From Verrucomicrobiota bacterium (GTDB taxonomy: Bacteria; Verrucomicrobiota; Verrucomicrobiia; Chthoniobacterales; UBA10450): a stretch of 36,844 bases of DNA. The notes under the pieces were generated by a model. It was not told where the DNA came from. It worked only from the letters and a program-made list of their open reading frames with translations, and made no database searches. A program made the translations under genes and the position numbers. The stretch lies in contig QHNB01000224.1 in assembly GCA_003217965.1 (NCBI GenBank), positions 1-36,844 on the forward strand, read 5' to 3'. Shown in pieces: positions 17,406-26,446 of this stretch; position 1 is the stretch's first letter; every line of letters begins with the position of its first letter.

Positions 17406-20400
17406 ATGCATCTCCAATCTCTCGAGCTGTTCGGTTTCAAGTCGTTTCCCGACAAGACGATATTTAACTTTCACGAAGGCGTTACCGCCATCGTAGGGCC
17501 AAACGGTTGCGGAAAATCAAACGTCCTCGACGCCGTCCGCTGGGTCCTGGGTGAACAATCAGCCAAATCACTTCGCGGTGAGGAAATGGCCGACGTCATT
17601 TTCAATGGCACTGATTCGCGCAAAGCCCTCGGCTTTGCCGAAGTCTCCCTGACCTTTACCGATTGCGCGAGCGAGTTGGGCGTCGATTGGCATGACGTGC
17701 GAGTCACGCGTCGTCTCCATCGAGATGGAATTTCTGAATATTTCCTCAACAAGACCAGCTGCCGGTTAAAAGATATTCACAATTTATTCGCCGACACCGG
17801 GGTGGGACGCACCGCTTATTCCATCATGGAACAGGGCAAAGTCGACCTCATCCTCAGCTCCCGCCCGGAAGATCGGCGCAGCGTCTTTGAAGAGGCAGCC
17901 GGAATTACCAAGTACAAAACCCAAAAAAAAGAGGCGCTGCGCAAACTCGAGGCGACTGAGGCGAATCTGCTTCGCATTGGCGATATTATTAAAGAGGTCA
18001 AGCGCCAGATTGGATCGTTGCAACGACAGGCGGGCAAAGCACGGCGATATCAGGCGTTGCACGCGGATTTGCAGGTGCTGGACACACATTTCTCTTATCG
18101 CAAGCTGCAAACCCTCGAGCGCGAGCTGCGCGAATGCGCGAGTGAGATTGTGCGGGTGAGCGAAATAGAACGCGAGACTCGGCTCGAAATTGATGCCGGA
18201 GAAACACGGCTGGCCGGACTGCGACGGGACCTTGAAGAAGCAGACCAACGAATCACAGCGGCCCGTACCAGCCTCCAGCAACTCGGGAGCGAAATCGCGT
18301 CACATCGCAGCCGAATCGAATTCAACGAACAACGCGGCACGGAATTGCATCAACTAATCGCGCGCAACGAGCGCGAGGTTGAATCGGCTGAAGCAAAATT
18401 GCGCGAACACGAGGCCGAGATCGGCTCCGCCAATGCCATGGTCGAACAACTGGGGCAGATTCTTGCCCAGAAAAGGGATCAGCTGGACGATTCTGCGAGG
18501 ATAGTGGCAGCTCGGCGGGAAACGCGACTCACGATGGAGCAACGAATCCAAGAACTGCGCGTCAATCTTTCTAAGAACGAGCTGCGGCTAAGCGCGGTTG
18601 CAAATGACCTGCACGAGCTGGGCGAACGTCGGGACGCGACGAGGCGCGATGCGGCAGCACTGGTGTCGCGGATCGAGGCGGCTGCCTTAGAAAGGGGGCA
18701 GTTGCAGGCAAAGGTAGAAGACGCTCGCGCCGCAACCCGGGCAGACCAGGAGACGGCGGAGCAGCTTTTTACACGCGTTCGCGATCAGGAAGAGGAGTTG
18801 CGCCGGCACCAAGGTGCATTGGTCGAAGTTGAGAAGCAGCTCGCCGCGATCGATCGGACTATTGGGGAAAAACAGTCGCGCCACGAGGTTTTGCGTCAGC
18901 TAAACGAACAAGGCGAAGGTCTGACCGAGGGTTCCCAGGCGCTGTTAAAGAGCGACCAGTTTGAATTTGCCGGAGCGCTCGCCGCACAAATCGATGTTGC
19001 TCCTCAATTTGTTCCGGCGATTGAGGCGGCGCTCGGTCGCAATCTGCATGCAATTCTCCTGCCTGATCCCGCACGTGCTTCCGCTATTATCAATTATCTA
19101 AATCAGCGCCAGCTTGGTCAGGCTGCGCTCGTCCTTGGCGAGCTCGATGTGATCGGAAACGGATCAGCGAAAAGCCTACCGCAGGGCGCAATTGCCTGGG
19201 CCGTGGACAAGGTAAAAGCGCCGGCTGCTTTGCGCCCAATTGTCAATCGATTGCTTCAAGACGTTGCCATATTCGAAAATCTCGAAACGGCCCTGGCTCA
19301 TCTTCCGGAGGAGCTCAGCATCGCGGCGGCAACACTTCGCGGCGAATTTATTTCGCGGATGGGGGTACTGTTTGGTGGCAGTGGAAGGGGGCGACCTGAT
19401 TCATTGCTCGAGCGCCGAGCTCGAATCGATGCGCTTACGAACGAGCTTGCTGAATTGATGGACAAGCGATCGCAGATCGAACATCGCCGGCGGACCATCG
19501 AATCCGAAATCGAATCGACAGATAAGTCGCTGGAAGAAGCGAGGCAGCTGCATCAGCGCGCGGCTCTGGCGCAGACCGCGACGATCTCCAAAGTCACTGA
19601 ACTTGAGCGGAAACAGGATTCGGCCGAGCGCGAATTAGAGCTTTTGAAATCAGATCATGCCACGCTTGAGCGTCAAATCGCGGCGGCAAACGCGCGCATG
19701 CAGGAACTCGAGACGCAGCGTGAGCAACTGGAATTGCAGACTGCTGCAGAGGCCAGCGAGACCGCGCAATTGAGTGCCGAGCACGCGGCAGTGTCGGCGC
19801 AGGAAGAAGAGGCAAACACCCGATTAGCGGAGTTACGGATCGCCGTTGCAACCGAGGAGCAGAAACATCAGGGATTGCTGGCGCAGAGCGCGCCGATGCT
19901 CTCGCGGCAAAACGAATTGAGAGAAGTAATCGCGACGCGCCGTGCCGATATTGAAAGTTACCGGGCTCGTTTGATCGCCCAAGGCGCGGAAACCGAGTCA
20001 GCTCGGGTGGCGATTACGTCGCAAACGGAGGAGCAGAGTCGACGACAAGGGGATGTCGAGCAGCTCATCGCCGAACGAGCGAAACAACTGGAGACAATCA
20101 ACGCCCATGAAGCGCAGCTACGCGGAACACGTAATCGTTTGAGCGAATTACAGGAAAAGCGTGGCACCCATTCGATCCGGCAAACGCAGTTGCAGCTCCA
20201 AACTGAACATCTGACGGAACATGTGACGCAGCGCTATCAAATCGATTTGCGACAGTTTGTTCCGGATTCGTTCGCGCACGAAAAAGTATTGCGGGCGCAA
20301 CTGAAACGCGCCGACGTGGCTGCCCCATCGCCGACCGATGATGATCTTCAGAACCTGATTGCCGAGCTTGCGCGCCAACTCGACAACATGGGACCCGTCA

Positions 20401-21041
20401 ATCTCGACGCTGTCCAAGAGTATGACGAACTGGAAGAACGCCATCGCTTTCTCGAAACGCAGAACGCGGACCTGACAAATTCGCGGCGTGAATTGCTCGA
20501 TGTGATCGCCCGGATCAATGCGACCACCCAGAAGCTTTTCGCAGACACATTTGCAAAAGTGCGGACGAATTTTCGCGAGATGTTTGCCGAAATGTTTGGC
20601 GGCGGCCGTGCTGATTTGCAGTTGCTGGACGAAAATGACGCCCTGAATTGCGGAATCGAGATCATCGCGAAGCCCCCTGGAAAACAACTGCAAAGCATCT
20701 CGCTTTTGAGCGGCGGGGAACGCACAATGGCGGCGGTGGCCTTGCTCTTTGCGATTTACATGGTCCGGCCGAGTCCGTTCTGTGTCCTGGACGAGATGGA
20801 TGCACCGCTGGACGAGTCAAACATCAATCGTTTCATTCGCGTGCTAGAACGGTTCGTGGAGCAAAGCCAGTTCATCATCATTACGCACAACAAGCGCACG
20901 ATTGCTAAGGCCGACGTGCTCTACGGAGTGACGATGGAAGAACGCGGGGTCAGCAAGTTGGTCGGTATGAAGATGATTGCACCACGACCGACAGAGGCAA
21001 AGAATCCTGAGCCGCGCAGACGGCGAAGGATCTCCCACTGA
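17406..21041 (+). CDS. smc: Chromosome segregation ATPase SMC
   Basis: MHLQSLELFGFKSFPDKT, Walker A GPNGCGKSNVLDAVRWVLGEQSAKSLRG, hinge around 18960-19380, signature LLSGGERTMAAVALLFAIYMVRPSPFCVLDEMDAPLDESN. Confidence 0.97.
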   Translation: MHLQSLELFGFKSFPDKTIFNFHEGVTAIVGPNGCGKSNVLDAVRWVLGEQSAKSLRGEEMADVIFNGTDSRKALGFAEVSLTFTDCASELGVDWHDVRVTRRLHRDGISEYFLNKTSCRLKDIHNLFADTGVGRTAYSIMEQGKVDLILSSRPEDRRSVFEEAAGITKYKTQKKEALRKLEATEANLLRIGDIIKEVKRQIGSLQRQAGKARRYQALHADLQVLDTHFSYRKLQTLERELRECASEIVRVSEIERETRLEIDAGETRLAGLRRDLEEADQRITAARTSLQQLGSEIASHRSRIEFNEQRGTELHQLIARNEREVESAEAKLREHEAEIGSANAMVEQLGQILAQKRDQLDDSARIVAARRETRLTMEQRIQELRVNLSKNELRLSAVANDLHELGERRDATRRDAAALVSRIEAAALERGQLQAKVEDARAATRADQETAEQLFTRVRDQEEELRRHQGALVEVEKQLAAIDRTIGEKQSRHEVLRQLNEQGEGLTEGSQALLKSDQFEFAGALAAQIDVAPQFVPAIEAALGRNLHAILLPDPARASAIINYLNQRQLGQAALVLGELDVIGNGSAKSLPQGAIAWAVDKVKAPAALRPIVNRLLQDVAIFENLETALAHLPEELSIAAATLRGEFISRMGVLFGGSGRGRPDSLLERRARIDALTNELAELMDKRSQIEHRRRTIESEIESTDKSLEEARQLHQRAALAQTATISKVTELERKQDSAERELELLKSDHATLERQIAAANARMQELETQREQLELQTAAEASETAQLSAEHAAVSAQEEEANTRLAELRIAVATEEQKHQGLLAQSAPMLSRQNELREVIATRRADIESYRARLIAQGAETESARVAITSQTEEQSRRQGDVEQLIAERAKQLETINAHEAQLRGTRNRLSELQEKRGTHSIRQTQLQLQTEHLTEHVTQRYQIDLRQFVPDSFAHEKVLRAQLKRADVAAPSPTDDDLQNLIAELARQLDNMGPVNLDAVQEYDELEERHRFLETQNADLTNSRRELLDVIARINATTQKLFADTFAKVRTNFREMFAEMFGGGRADLQLLDENDALNCGIEIIAKPPGKQLQSISLLSGGERTMAAVALLFAIYMVRPSPFCVLDEMDAPLDESNINRFIRVLERFVEQSQFIIITHNKRTIAKADVLYGVTMEERGVSKLVGMKMIAPRPTEAKNPEPRRRRRISH

Positions 21042-21073
21042 CCGCAGGCAAATCTTGTGTCACGCTCCAGCTG

Positions 21074-21125
21074 GGAACAGAGACGTCCACGTCTGTGCGC
21101 CCCACAGGCTTAAAGCCTGTGTTCC
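21074..21125. repeat. Double-palindrome repeat in the smc-E1alpha intergenic region
   Basis: GGAACAGAGACGTCCACGTCTGTG cgcc CCACAGGCTTAAAGCCTGTGTTCC: each half is self-palindromic and the outer GGAACA/TGTTCC pair. Confidence 0.75.
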
Positions 21126-21308
21126 ACCAGGCGCTCGCCGAGAAGAGGCTCATTTCACGAGCTTAAACGATTCTGACGCACACTGACCGCCTGAACATCT
21201 GTTCCCTCACCTTTGAGATGCAAGGGACCCCACCGAAAACCTAAGATAAAGGAATGGGTGATTGAAAATTTTTTGGGCAGCACCGCCGATGTTGGCTACA
21301 ATCGTCCG

Positions 21309-22337
21309 ATGTTGCAGACGGCGCGTCCGAAGGAAAAACCGGGAATAGCCGGACCGCCGCACGAACGCTATTTCGACGCGTTTGGATGGATGCTCCTGGC
21401 GCGTACCTTCGAGGAAAAACTTGCGAGCTTATACCGCGGCGGACGAATCACGGGGGGTGTTTACGTTGGTAAAGGGCAGGAGGCGGTCAGCGTGGCCTGC
21501 GGAATTTTCTTGCGGAAGGGCGATGTCTTTGCGCCGCTAATCCGGGATCAAGCGGGACGCTCGGCCTTCGGAGAACCGTTGGTTGATGTCGCGCGAACCT
21601 ACCTTGGATCACGCCAAGGACCAATGCGAGGTCGCGACGGGAACATTCACCGTGGCCGGCCTCGAGAAGGCCAGCTCGCCATGATCAGTCATCTCGGCGC
21701 GATGATTTCGGTCGTAGTGGGGTCACTCATGGCCAAACGTTGGCGAGGCGAGAAAGGATTTATCGGTCTGACCACGATTGGAGAAGGTGGAATGCAGACC
21801 GGTTCGACGCACGAAGGCTTGAATATCGCCGCCGTCGAACAAGTGCCGCTCGTAGTCGTCGCTACGAACAATCATTTCGCCTACTCCACGCCAAACGAAC
21901 GAGAATTTGCCTGCCAGGCTTTGGTTGATCGCGCATTGGGATATGGCTTCGAAGGTTATGAAGTCGACGGGACTGATCTTGCCGCTTGTCTTGACGTAAT
22001 TGGGAGCGCAGTGAAACGGGCGCGAGCCGGTCGCCCCCCGCAGCTGGTCGTTGCTTCCATTCTGCGGTTGGCTGGCCACGGTGAACATGACGATTTCAGC
22101 TACGTCACCGAAGACATCCGAAAACAACCTTTTGCGCGCGATTGCCTCCAGCTAGCTGAGCGCTTCATCACCGAAAATAAGCTAGTTGATGCCGAAACGT
22201 TGCGGGCGTGGCGTGATCAAGCCGCGCAGGAAGTCGAACAAGCATTCAGTACTGCGCAAAAAGAGCCGGTTCCCGAGGGAACCGAAGAAGACTGGTGCGC
22301 GATTTCAACACGGGTGCTTTGTGATCAGGCCGAATGA
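21309..22337 (+). CDS. 2-oxoacid dehydrogenase E1 component, alpha subunit
   Basis: GGRITGGVYVGKGQEAVSVACGIFLRKGD, TTIGEGGMQTGSTHEGLNIAAVEQVPLVVVATNNHFAYSTP; start 21309 by homology. Confidence 0.9.
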   Translation: MLQTARPKEKPGIAGPPHERYFDAFGWMLLARTFEEKLASLYRGGRITGGVYVGKGQEAVSVACGIFLRKGDVFAPLIRDQAGRSAFGEPLVDVARTYLGSRQGPMRGRDGNIHRGRPREGQLAMISHLGAMISVVVGSLMAKRWRGEKGFIGLTTIGEGGMQTGSTHEGLNIAAVEQVPLVVVATNNHFAYSTPNEREFACQALVDRALGYGFEGYEVDGTDLAACLDVIGSAVKRARAGRPPQLVVASILRLAGHGEHDDFSYVTEDIRKQPFARDCLQLAERFITENKLVDAETLRAWRDQAAQEVEQAFSTAQKEPVPEGTEEDWCAISTRVLCDQAE

Positions 22338-23302
22338 GTATCACTTATCTCGAGGCGATTCGTGAAGCGCAGGCCAAATTGCTGCGCGATGATAAGCGTG
22401 TCTTCATTTACGGCCAAGACGTCGGCGGAACTTTTGGCGGCGCTTTCAAAGCGACAAAAGGCCTCGCCAAGGAATTTCCCGGCCGAGTTTTGAATACTCC
22501 CATCAGCGAAGATGCAATGGTCGGAACGGCGATTGGGGCGGCAATGGAAGGAATGCGGCCGATTGTTGAGATGCAATTCGCTGATTTTTCCAGCATCGCG
22601 TTGAATCAAGTTTTAAACAATGCGGGGACGATCTTCTGGCGGACAGGCATTTCATGTCCGATCACGATCCGTTTGCCCTCTGGAGGAACCAAGGGCAGCG
22701 GACCGTTTCACAGTCAATCGATGGAGGCGCTCTACTCGCATTATCCCGGCTTGATCGTGATGACGCCAGCGACGGTGGAGGACGCTTATACAATGTTGAT
22801 CGAAGCGGTCGCAATCGATGATCCCGTGGTCTACTGCGAGCACAAGTATCTTTATTATCATCTCAAGGCCGATCGTCTGCCGAGTGAAGGCTTACCGGTT
22901 GGGCAGGCACGGATTGCGCGTGTCGGGCGCGATCTGACGATCGTGAGTTATAGCGCGATGTTGCATGAATCACTTACGGCTGCTGAAAAGCTCGCAAGAG
23001 AAGGTCTCGAAATTGAGGTCGTTGATTTGCGATCAGTCAAACCGCTCGATACGGCAACGGTTCTGGCGTCAGTCGCGAGGACTGGGCGACTGCTGGCGGT
23101 TGGCGAATCGTTCCCCTGGGGTGGCGTGACGGCTGAAGTCATCGCGCGTGTGGCTGCGGAAGGTTTTCATTTACTCGATGCTGCGCCCGCCCGGGTGAAC
23201 GCAAAGGACACGCCAATTCCCTATCACCCGAATCTTTGGTCGGCGCACCGCCCGAGCAGCGATGCCATTGTCGCCAAAGCCCGTCAACTACTTCGAGAAT
23301 AA
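22334..23302 (+). CDS. 2-oxoacid dehydrogenase E1 component, beta subunit
   Basis: DKRVFIYGQDVGGTFGGAFKATKGLAKEFPGRVLNTPISEDAMVGTAIGAAMEGMRPIVEMQFADF; ATGA overlap with E1 alpha. Confidence 0.95.
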   Translation: MSITYLEAIREAQAKLLRDDKRVFIYGQDVGGTFGGAFKATKGLAKEFPGRVLNTPISEDAMVGTAIGAAMEGMRPIVEMQFADFSSIALNQVLNNAGTIFWRTGISCPITIRLPSGGTKGSGPFHSQSMEALYSHYPGLIVMTPATVEDAYTMLIEAVAIDDPVVYCEHKYLYYHLKADRLPSEGLPVGQARIARVGRDLTIVSYSAMLHESLTAAEKLAREGLEIEVVDLRSVKPLDTATVLASVARTGRLLAVGESFPWGGVTAEVIARVAAEGFHLLDAAPARVNAKDTPIPYHPNLWSAHRPSSDAIVAKARQLLRE

Positions 23303-23304
23303 CT

Positions 23305-24525
23305 ATGCCGCAGGTCCCCATCATTATGCCACAACTGGGCGAATCGATCGCGGAAGCGACAATCGTGTCCATCAAAGTGCAACCGGGCGACGAAGTCGCA
23401 GCTGACCAGGAGGTTATCGAGGTCGAGACAAATAAGGCGGTGATGGGCGTAACCACTCCGTGTGCCGGCGCAGTCGCTCGGATCGATGCGCAAGTGAAAG
23501 AGACGTATCCAATCGGCGCTGTCCTCGGTTATATCGAGGCAAGCGAAAAAGATGCGGCCCGATTTACCAACCAAACTGTGGCCGACGTGCGCAAGGAAGT
23601 TCCCAAAGAAATTCCGGGACGTGCGGACGAAGAAAAGGTCGCCGCAAGAAAGACGGCGGATAACGGAGCTAAAGCGAAAGTTTCCACTGACGGACTGCCT
23701 GTTCCAGCTGCGGCGAAAGGCGCAGGATTCCTATCGCCGCGTGTTCGCGCACGCATGGCCGAGCTGCAATTGACCGTGGCCGATCTCGCCGGGATCGCCG
23801 GGACCGGCAGCGGAAATCGCGTCACCATCAAGGACCTCGAAAACTACCTGCGCCAAATTGAATCGCAGATGATGAGCGACGCCTCCGCAATTCGCAGCGG
23901 CGTTGCTGATGCGATGCGGCGTAGTTGGTCGCGACCGCTGGCCACCGTTGGTTCGTCGGTCAATCTGGATCCACTCTTGAACGATCGAAAACGGCGCGAG
24001 GGCAAGCCGGGCCCGGCGCTCTATGCCGTGCGAGCTCTTGCCCTAGCACTGGCGGAAAATCCAGGCGCGGCGGCGAAGCTGATCGGTTCCCGTCTGCTCC
24101 AAGGCAATTCAATTGACATCGGCCTCGCCATTGAAGCGGATGGCGGGATTATCGTTCCGATCATCCGCGGTGCCGACAAGACCTCGCTGGCGGAGTTAGT
24201 CGGCCGCTACAAGGAGCTTGTTAATCTCGGCCGAGAACGACGCATTTCGCCCGACATGCAGACTGGCGGAATGGCGGCGGTATCAAATTTTGGCGTATTT
24301 GGAGTCGAGTGGGGAACGCCAATTCCGTTACCTGATCAGACAATGATCCTAGGCCTCGGCGTTGGCAAAAAGATGCCACGGTGGGATGAAGCGAAGGCGG
24401 AATTTGTCCCTGTCACCGAAGCGCAAATCACGTTGAGCTTTGATCATCGCAGTCTTGATGGGGGCGGAGCCGGTCGGCTGTTAAAGCGTGTGATCGAACT
24501 GCTGGAAGATCCGGCGAGTTTGTAG
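23305..24525 (+). CDS. 2-oxoacid dehydrogenase E2 component (dihydrolipoamide acyltransferase)
   Basis: Lipoyl domain MPQLGESIAEATIVS...VIEVETNKAVMGV, E3-binding domain FLSPRVRARMAELQLTVADLAGIAGTGSGNRVTIKDLENYL, catalytic SFDHRSLDGGGAGRLL. Confidence 0.95.
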   Translation: MPQVPIIMPQLGESIAEATIVSIKVQPGDEVAADQEVIEVETNKAVMGVTTPCAGAVARIDAQVKETYPIGAVLGYIEASEKDAARFTNQTVADVRKEVPKEIPGRADEEKVAARKTADNGAKAKVSTDGLPVPAAAKGAGFLSPRVRARMAELQLTVADLAGIAGTGSGNRVTIKDLENYLRQIESQMMSDASAIRSGVADAMRRSWSRPLATVGSSVNLDPLLNDRKRREGKPGPALYAVRALALALAENPGAAAKLIGSRLLQGNSIDIGLAIEADGGIIVPIIRGADKTSLAELVGRYKELVNLGRERRISPDMQTGGMAAVSNFGVFGVEWGTPIPLPDQTMILGLGVGKKMPRWDEAKAEFVPVTEAQITLSFDHRSLDGGGAGRLLKRVIELLEDPASL

Positions 24526-24578
24526 CGGCGGTCTCCGACCGTCGAACGTAAGATTCGGCGCTCAGAGAGCGCCCTTAC
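24522..24578. repeat. 23-bp-arm imperfect inverted repeat overlapping the E2 stop codon
   Basis: GTAGCGGCGGTCTCCGACCGTCG ... CGGCGCTCAGAGAGCGCCCTTAC; 17/23 arm positions pair by hand alignment. Confidence 0.75.
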
Positions 24579-24583
24579 AGTGC

Positions 24584-25180
24584 TTGCGCTTCAGTCAGCG
24601 CACCTTAGTTTTATTGGTGGAATTATCAGCAACATCGATCGATCCCCAGATCACCATGGGCGAATTGCTTCGGCACTTCCCGGGTGCGCAGCGGGCCTTG
24701 TTTCGCAGGTACCATATTGGTGGATGCAGCAGTTGCGGATTTAATGTGGATGAAACGCTCGCCGGTGTCTGCAGTCGCAACGATCACCTGCCCGTTGATG
24801 AAGTGATTCAGCACATTGTTGAGAGCTACTCGGCCGAGCGGACGATGCAAATCGAGCCGCATGATCTTTTAGAAAAGTTAAAGAACGGGGAGCGAATCAA
24901 CCTCCTCGATGTCCGGACGCGCGAAGAATTCGACGCGGTCAAGATCGATGGAGCGAAGCTCTTCACTCAGGAACTAATGGAGGAGATCCTGGGCAACTGG
25001 TCACGCCAGGATCCATTGGTCATTTACGATCACACAGGAACGAAGAGTTTAGATGCGGCCGCCTATTTTCAGGGCCACGGCTTTGAAAACGTGAAGGTGC
25101 TTCGGGGCGGCATCGATGCCTGGAGTATGGAGGTCGATCGGAGCTTGCCCCGCTATCACCTCGAACATGCGACTACATGA
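24584..25180 (+). CDS. DUF1858-like N-domain fused to a rhodanese-like domain (active-site Cys absent)
   Basis: MGELLRHFPGAQRALFRRYHIGGCSSCGFNVDETLAGVC then INLLDVRTREEFDAVKIDGA...PLVIYDHTGTKSLDAAAYFQGHGFENVKVLRGGIDAWS. Exact start uncertain. Confidence 0.85.
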   Translation: MRFSQRTLVLLVELSATSIDPQITMGELLRHFPGAQRALFRRYHIGGCSSCGFNVDETLAGVCSRNDHLPVDEVIQHIVESYSAERTMQIEPHDLLEKLKNGERINLLDVRTREEFDAVKIDGAKLFTQELMEEILGNWSRQDPLVIYDHTGTKSLDAAAYFQGHGFENVKVLRGGIDAWSMEVDRSLPRYHLEHATT

Positions 25181-25194
25181 GCGCAGTAGCCTTC

Positions 25195-25298
25195 TTGTCA
25201 TTCCGAGCGAATACGCCAGTCCGGCACAGACCGAGGAATCTCTCACCTTTGTCTGACCGACTAGAAAGAGATGTCTCGACTGCGCTCGACATGACAAA
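25195..25298. repeat. Copy B of the TGTCATTCCGAGCG / CTCGACATGACA inverted-repeat element
   Basis: ttgtcattccgagcga...ccgaggaatctctcacc...gagatgtctcgactgcgctcgacatgacaaag; same termini and core as copy A. Confidence 0.88.
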
Positions 25299-25324
25299 GA
25301 CGGCATTGGTTTAAGAAGAATTCA

Positions 25325-25798
25325 ATGAACGACGACCTCGAATCAAAAATCGAAGAAGCAATCAAGAATCCGCGTAATCTCGGCGAAATGAAAGACGCGG
25401 ACGCGGTCGGAACAGTGGGGAGCGTGGATTGCGGCGACATGCTGCGAATGTGGATCAAGTTTAAGGAAGAAAACGGCCGTCAGGTAATCGATCGCGCGAC
25501 GTTCCAATCGTTCGGGTGCCAGACGGCGATTGCGGTGGCAAGCGTCGCAACCCAATTGCTCAAAGGCAAAACGGCGGACGAAGCAAAGAAAATGAGCGGC
25601 GAAGAATTATCGGCCTCGCTTGGACCGTTGCCGCCGGTTAAAATTCACTGTGCTCAACTTGTCGAGGGAGCTTTAAGAAATGCGCTCGAAGGCGAAGGAG
25701 CGTCGGTGCCCAATAGGAAGGAGAACGCTCCTACTTTGCTAGAGCAAATTGCGGGAAGCAGAAAGAAAATGAAGATCGTCTTAGATCGAGAGCCCTGA
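25325..25798 (+). CDS. NifU/IscU-like Fe-S cluster scaffold
   Basis: NPRNLGEMKDADAVGTVGSVDCGDMLRMWIKF, FQSFGCQTAIAVASVATQLLKGKTADEA, VKIHCAQLVEGALRNAL: the three scaffold cysteines are present. Confidence 0.9.
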   Translation: MNDDLESKIEEAIKNPRNLGEMKDADAVGTVGSVDCGDMLRMWIKFKEENGRQVIDRATFQSFGCQTAIAVASVATQLLKGKTADEAKKMSGEELSASLGPLPPVKIHCAQLVEGALRNALEGEGASVPNRKENAPTLLEQIAGSRKKMKIVLDREP

Positions 25799-25801
25799 GT
25801 T

Positions 25802-26350
25802 ATGCACGAGAACACAGAATTCACCACGAGCCGGGATATTGAAGCGATTCAGATCCCGATGGGAACCACGTTTACCATTCCGGCCGGGACACCGGGCGTA
25901 ATCACGCAATCGCTCGGCGGAAGCTACACGATCGCGACCTATCACGGGCTGGCCCGTGTTTCGGAAAGAGATGCGGACGCGCTGGGATTGGAGGCAAGCG
26001 AAACAGAGTCACGAGAAAGAACGGCCAGCAACGGCGAAGTTTCGGAAGCGGATGTTTGGAATCAGCTGAAGCAGTGCTACGACCCGGAAATTCCAGTCAA
26101 CATTGTCGATCTTGGTCTGGTTTACGATTGCAAACTGGTGAAGAAGGATGACGGCGGCACGCGCGTCGAAGTGAAAATGACACTGACCGCGCCCGGCTGC
26201 GGCATGGGTCCGGCAATCGCGCATGACGCCCAAAGCAAGATTTTGACGATCGACGGCGTGGATGAAGCCGACGTTCAACTTGTCTGGGATCCGCCTTGGA
26301 ATCAGAACATGATCAGCGAAACAGGTCGAATGAAGCTCGGAATGATCTGA
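25802..26350 (+). CDS. SufT-like Fe-S assembly protein (DUF59/MIP18)
   Basis: VWNQLKQCYDPEIPVNIVDLGLVYDCKLV...MTLTAPGCGMGPAIAHDAQSKILTIDGVDEADVQLVWDPPWNQNMIS. Confidence 0.9.
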   Translation: MHENTEFTTSRDIEAIQIPMGTTFTIPAGTPGVITQSLGGSYTIATYHGLARVSERDADALGLEASETESRERTASNGEVSEADVWNQLKQCYDPEIPVNIVDLGLVYDCKLVKKDDGGTRVEVKMTLTAPGCGMGPAIAHDAQSKILTIDGVDEADVQLVWDPPWNQNMISETGRMKLGMI

Positions 26351-26374
26351 TCTCGTAGAAAATTTCCGATTACA

Positions 26375-26402
26375 TTGACACTAAATTGGCTGGTTCTATA
26401 AT
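26375..26402 (+). promoter_or_regulatory. Consensus sigma70-type promoter for rplI-dnaB
   Basis: TTGACA (26375-26380), 16-nt spacer, TATAAT (26397-26402), 44 nt before the rplI ATG. Confidence 0.88.
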
Positions 26403-26446
26403 CCTGTTCCCCGCTGCGGCCAAGTTCGCTCTGCCGGATTTTTTTT

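Noticed and set aside
20148-20693. 181-aa minus-strand ORF inside smc
   Set aside because: Antisense shadow of the SMC coiled-coil/C-terminal region.
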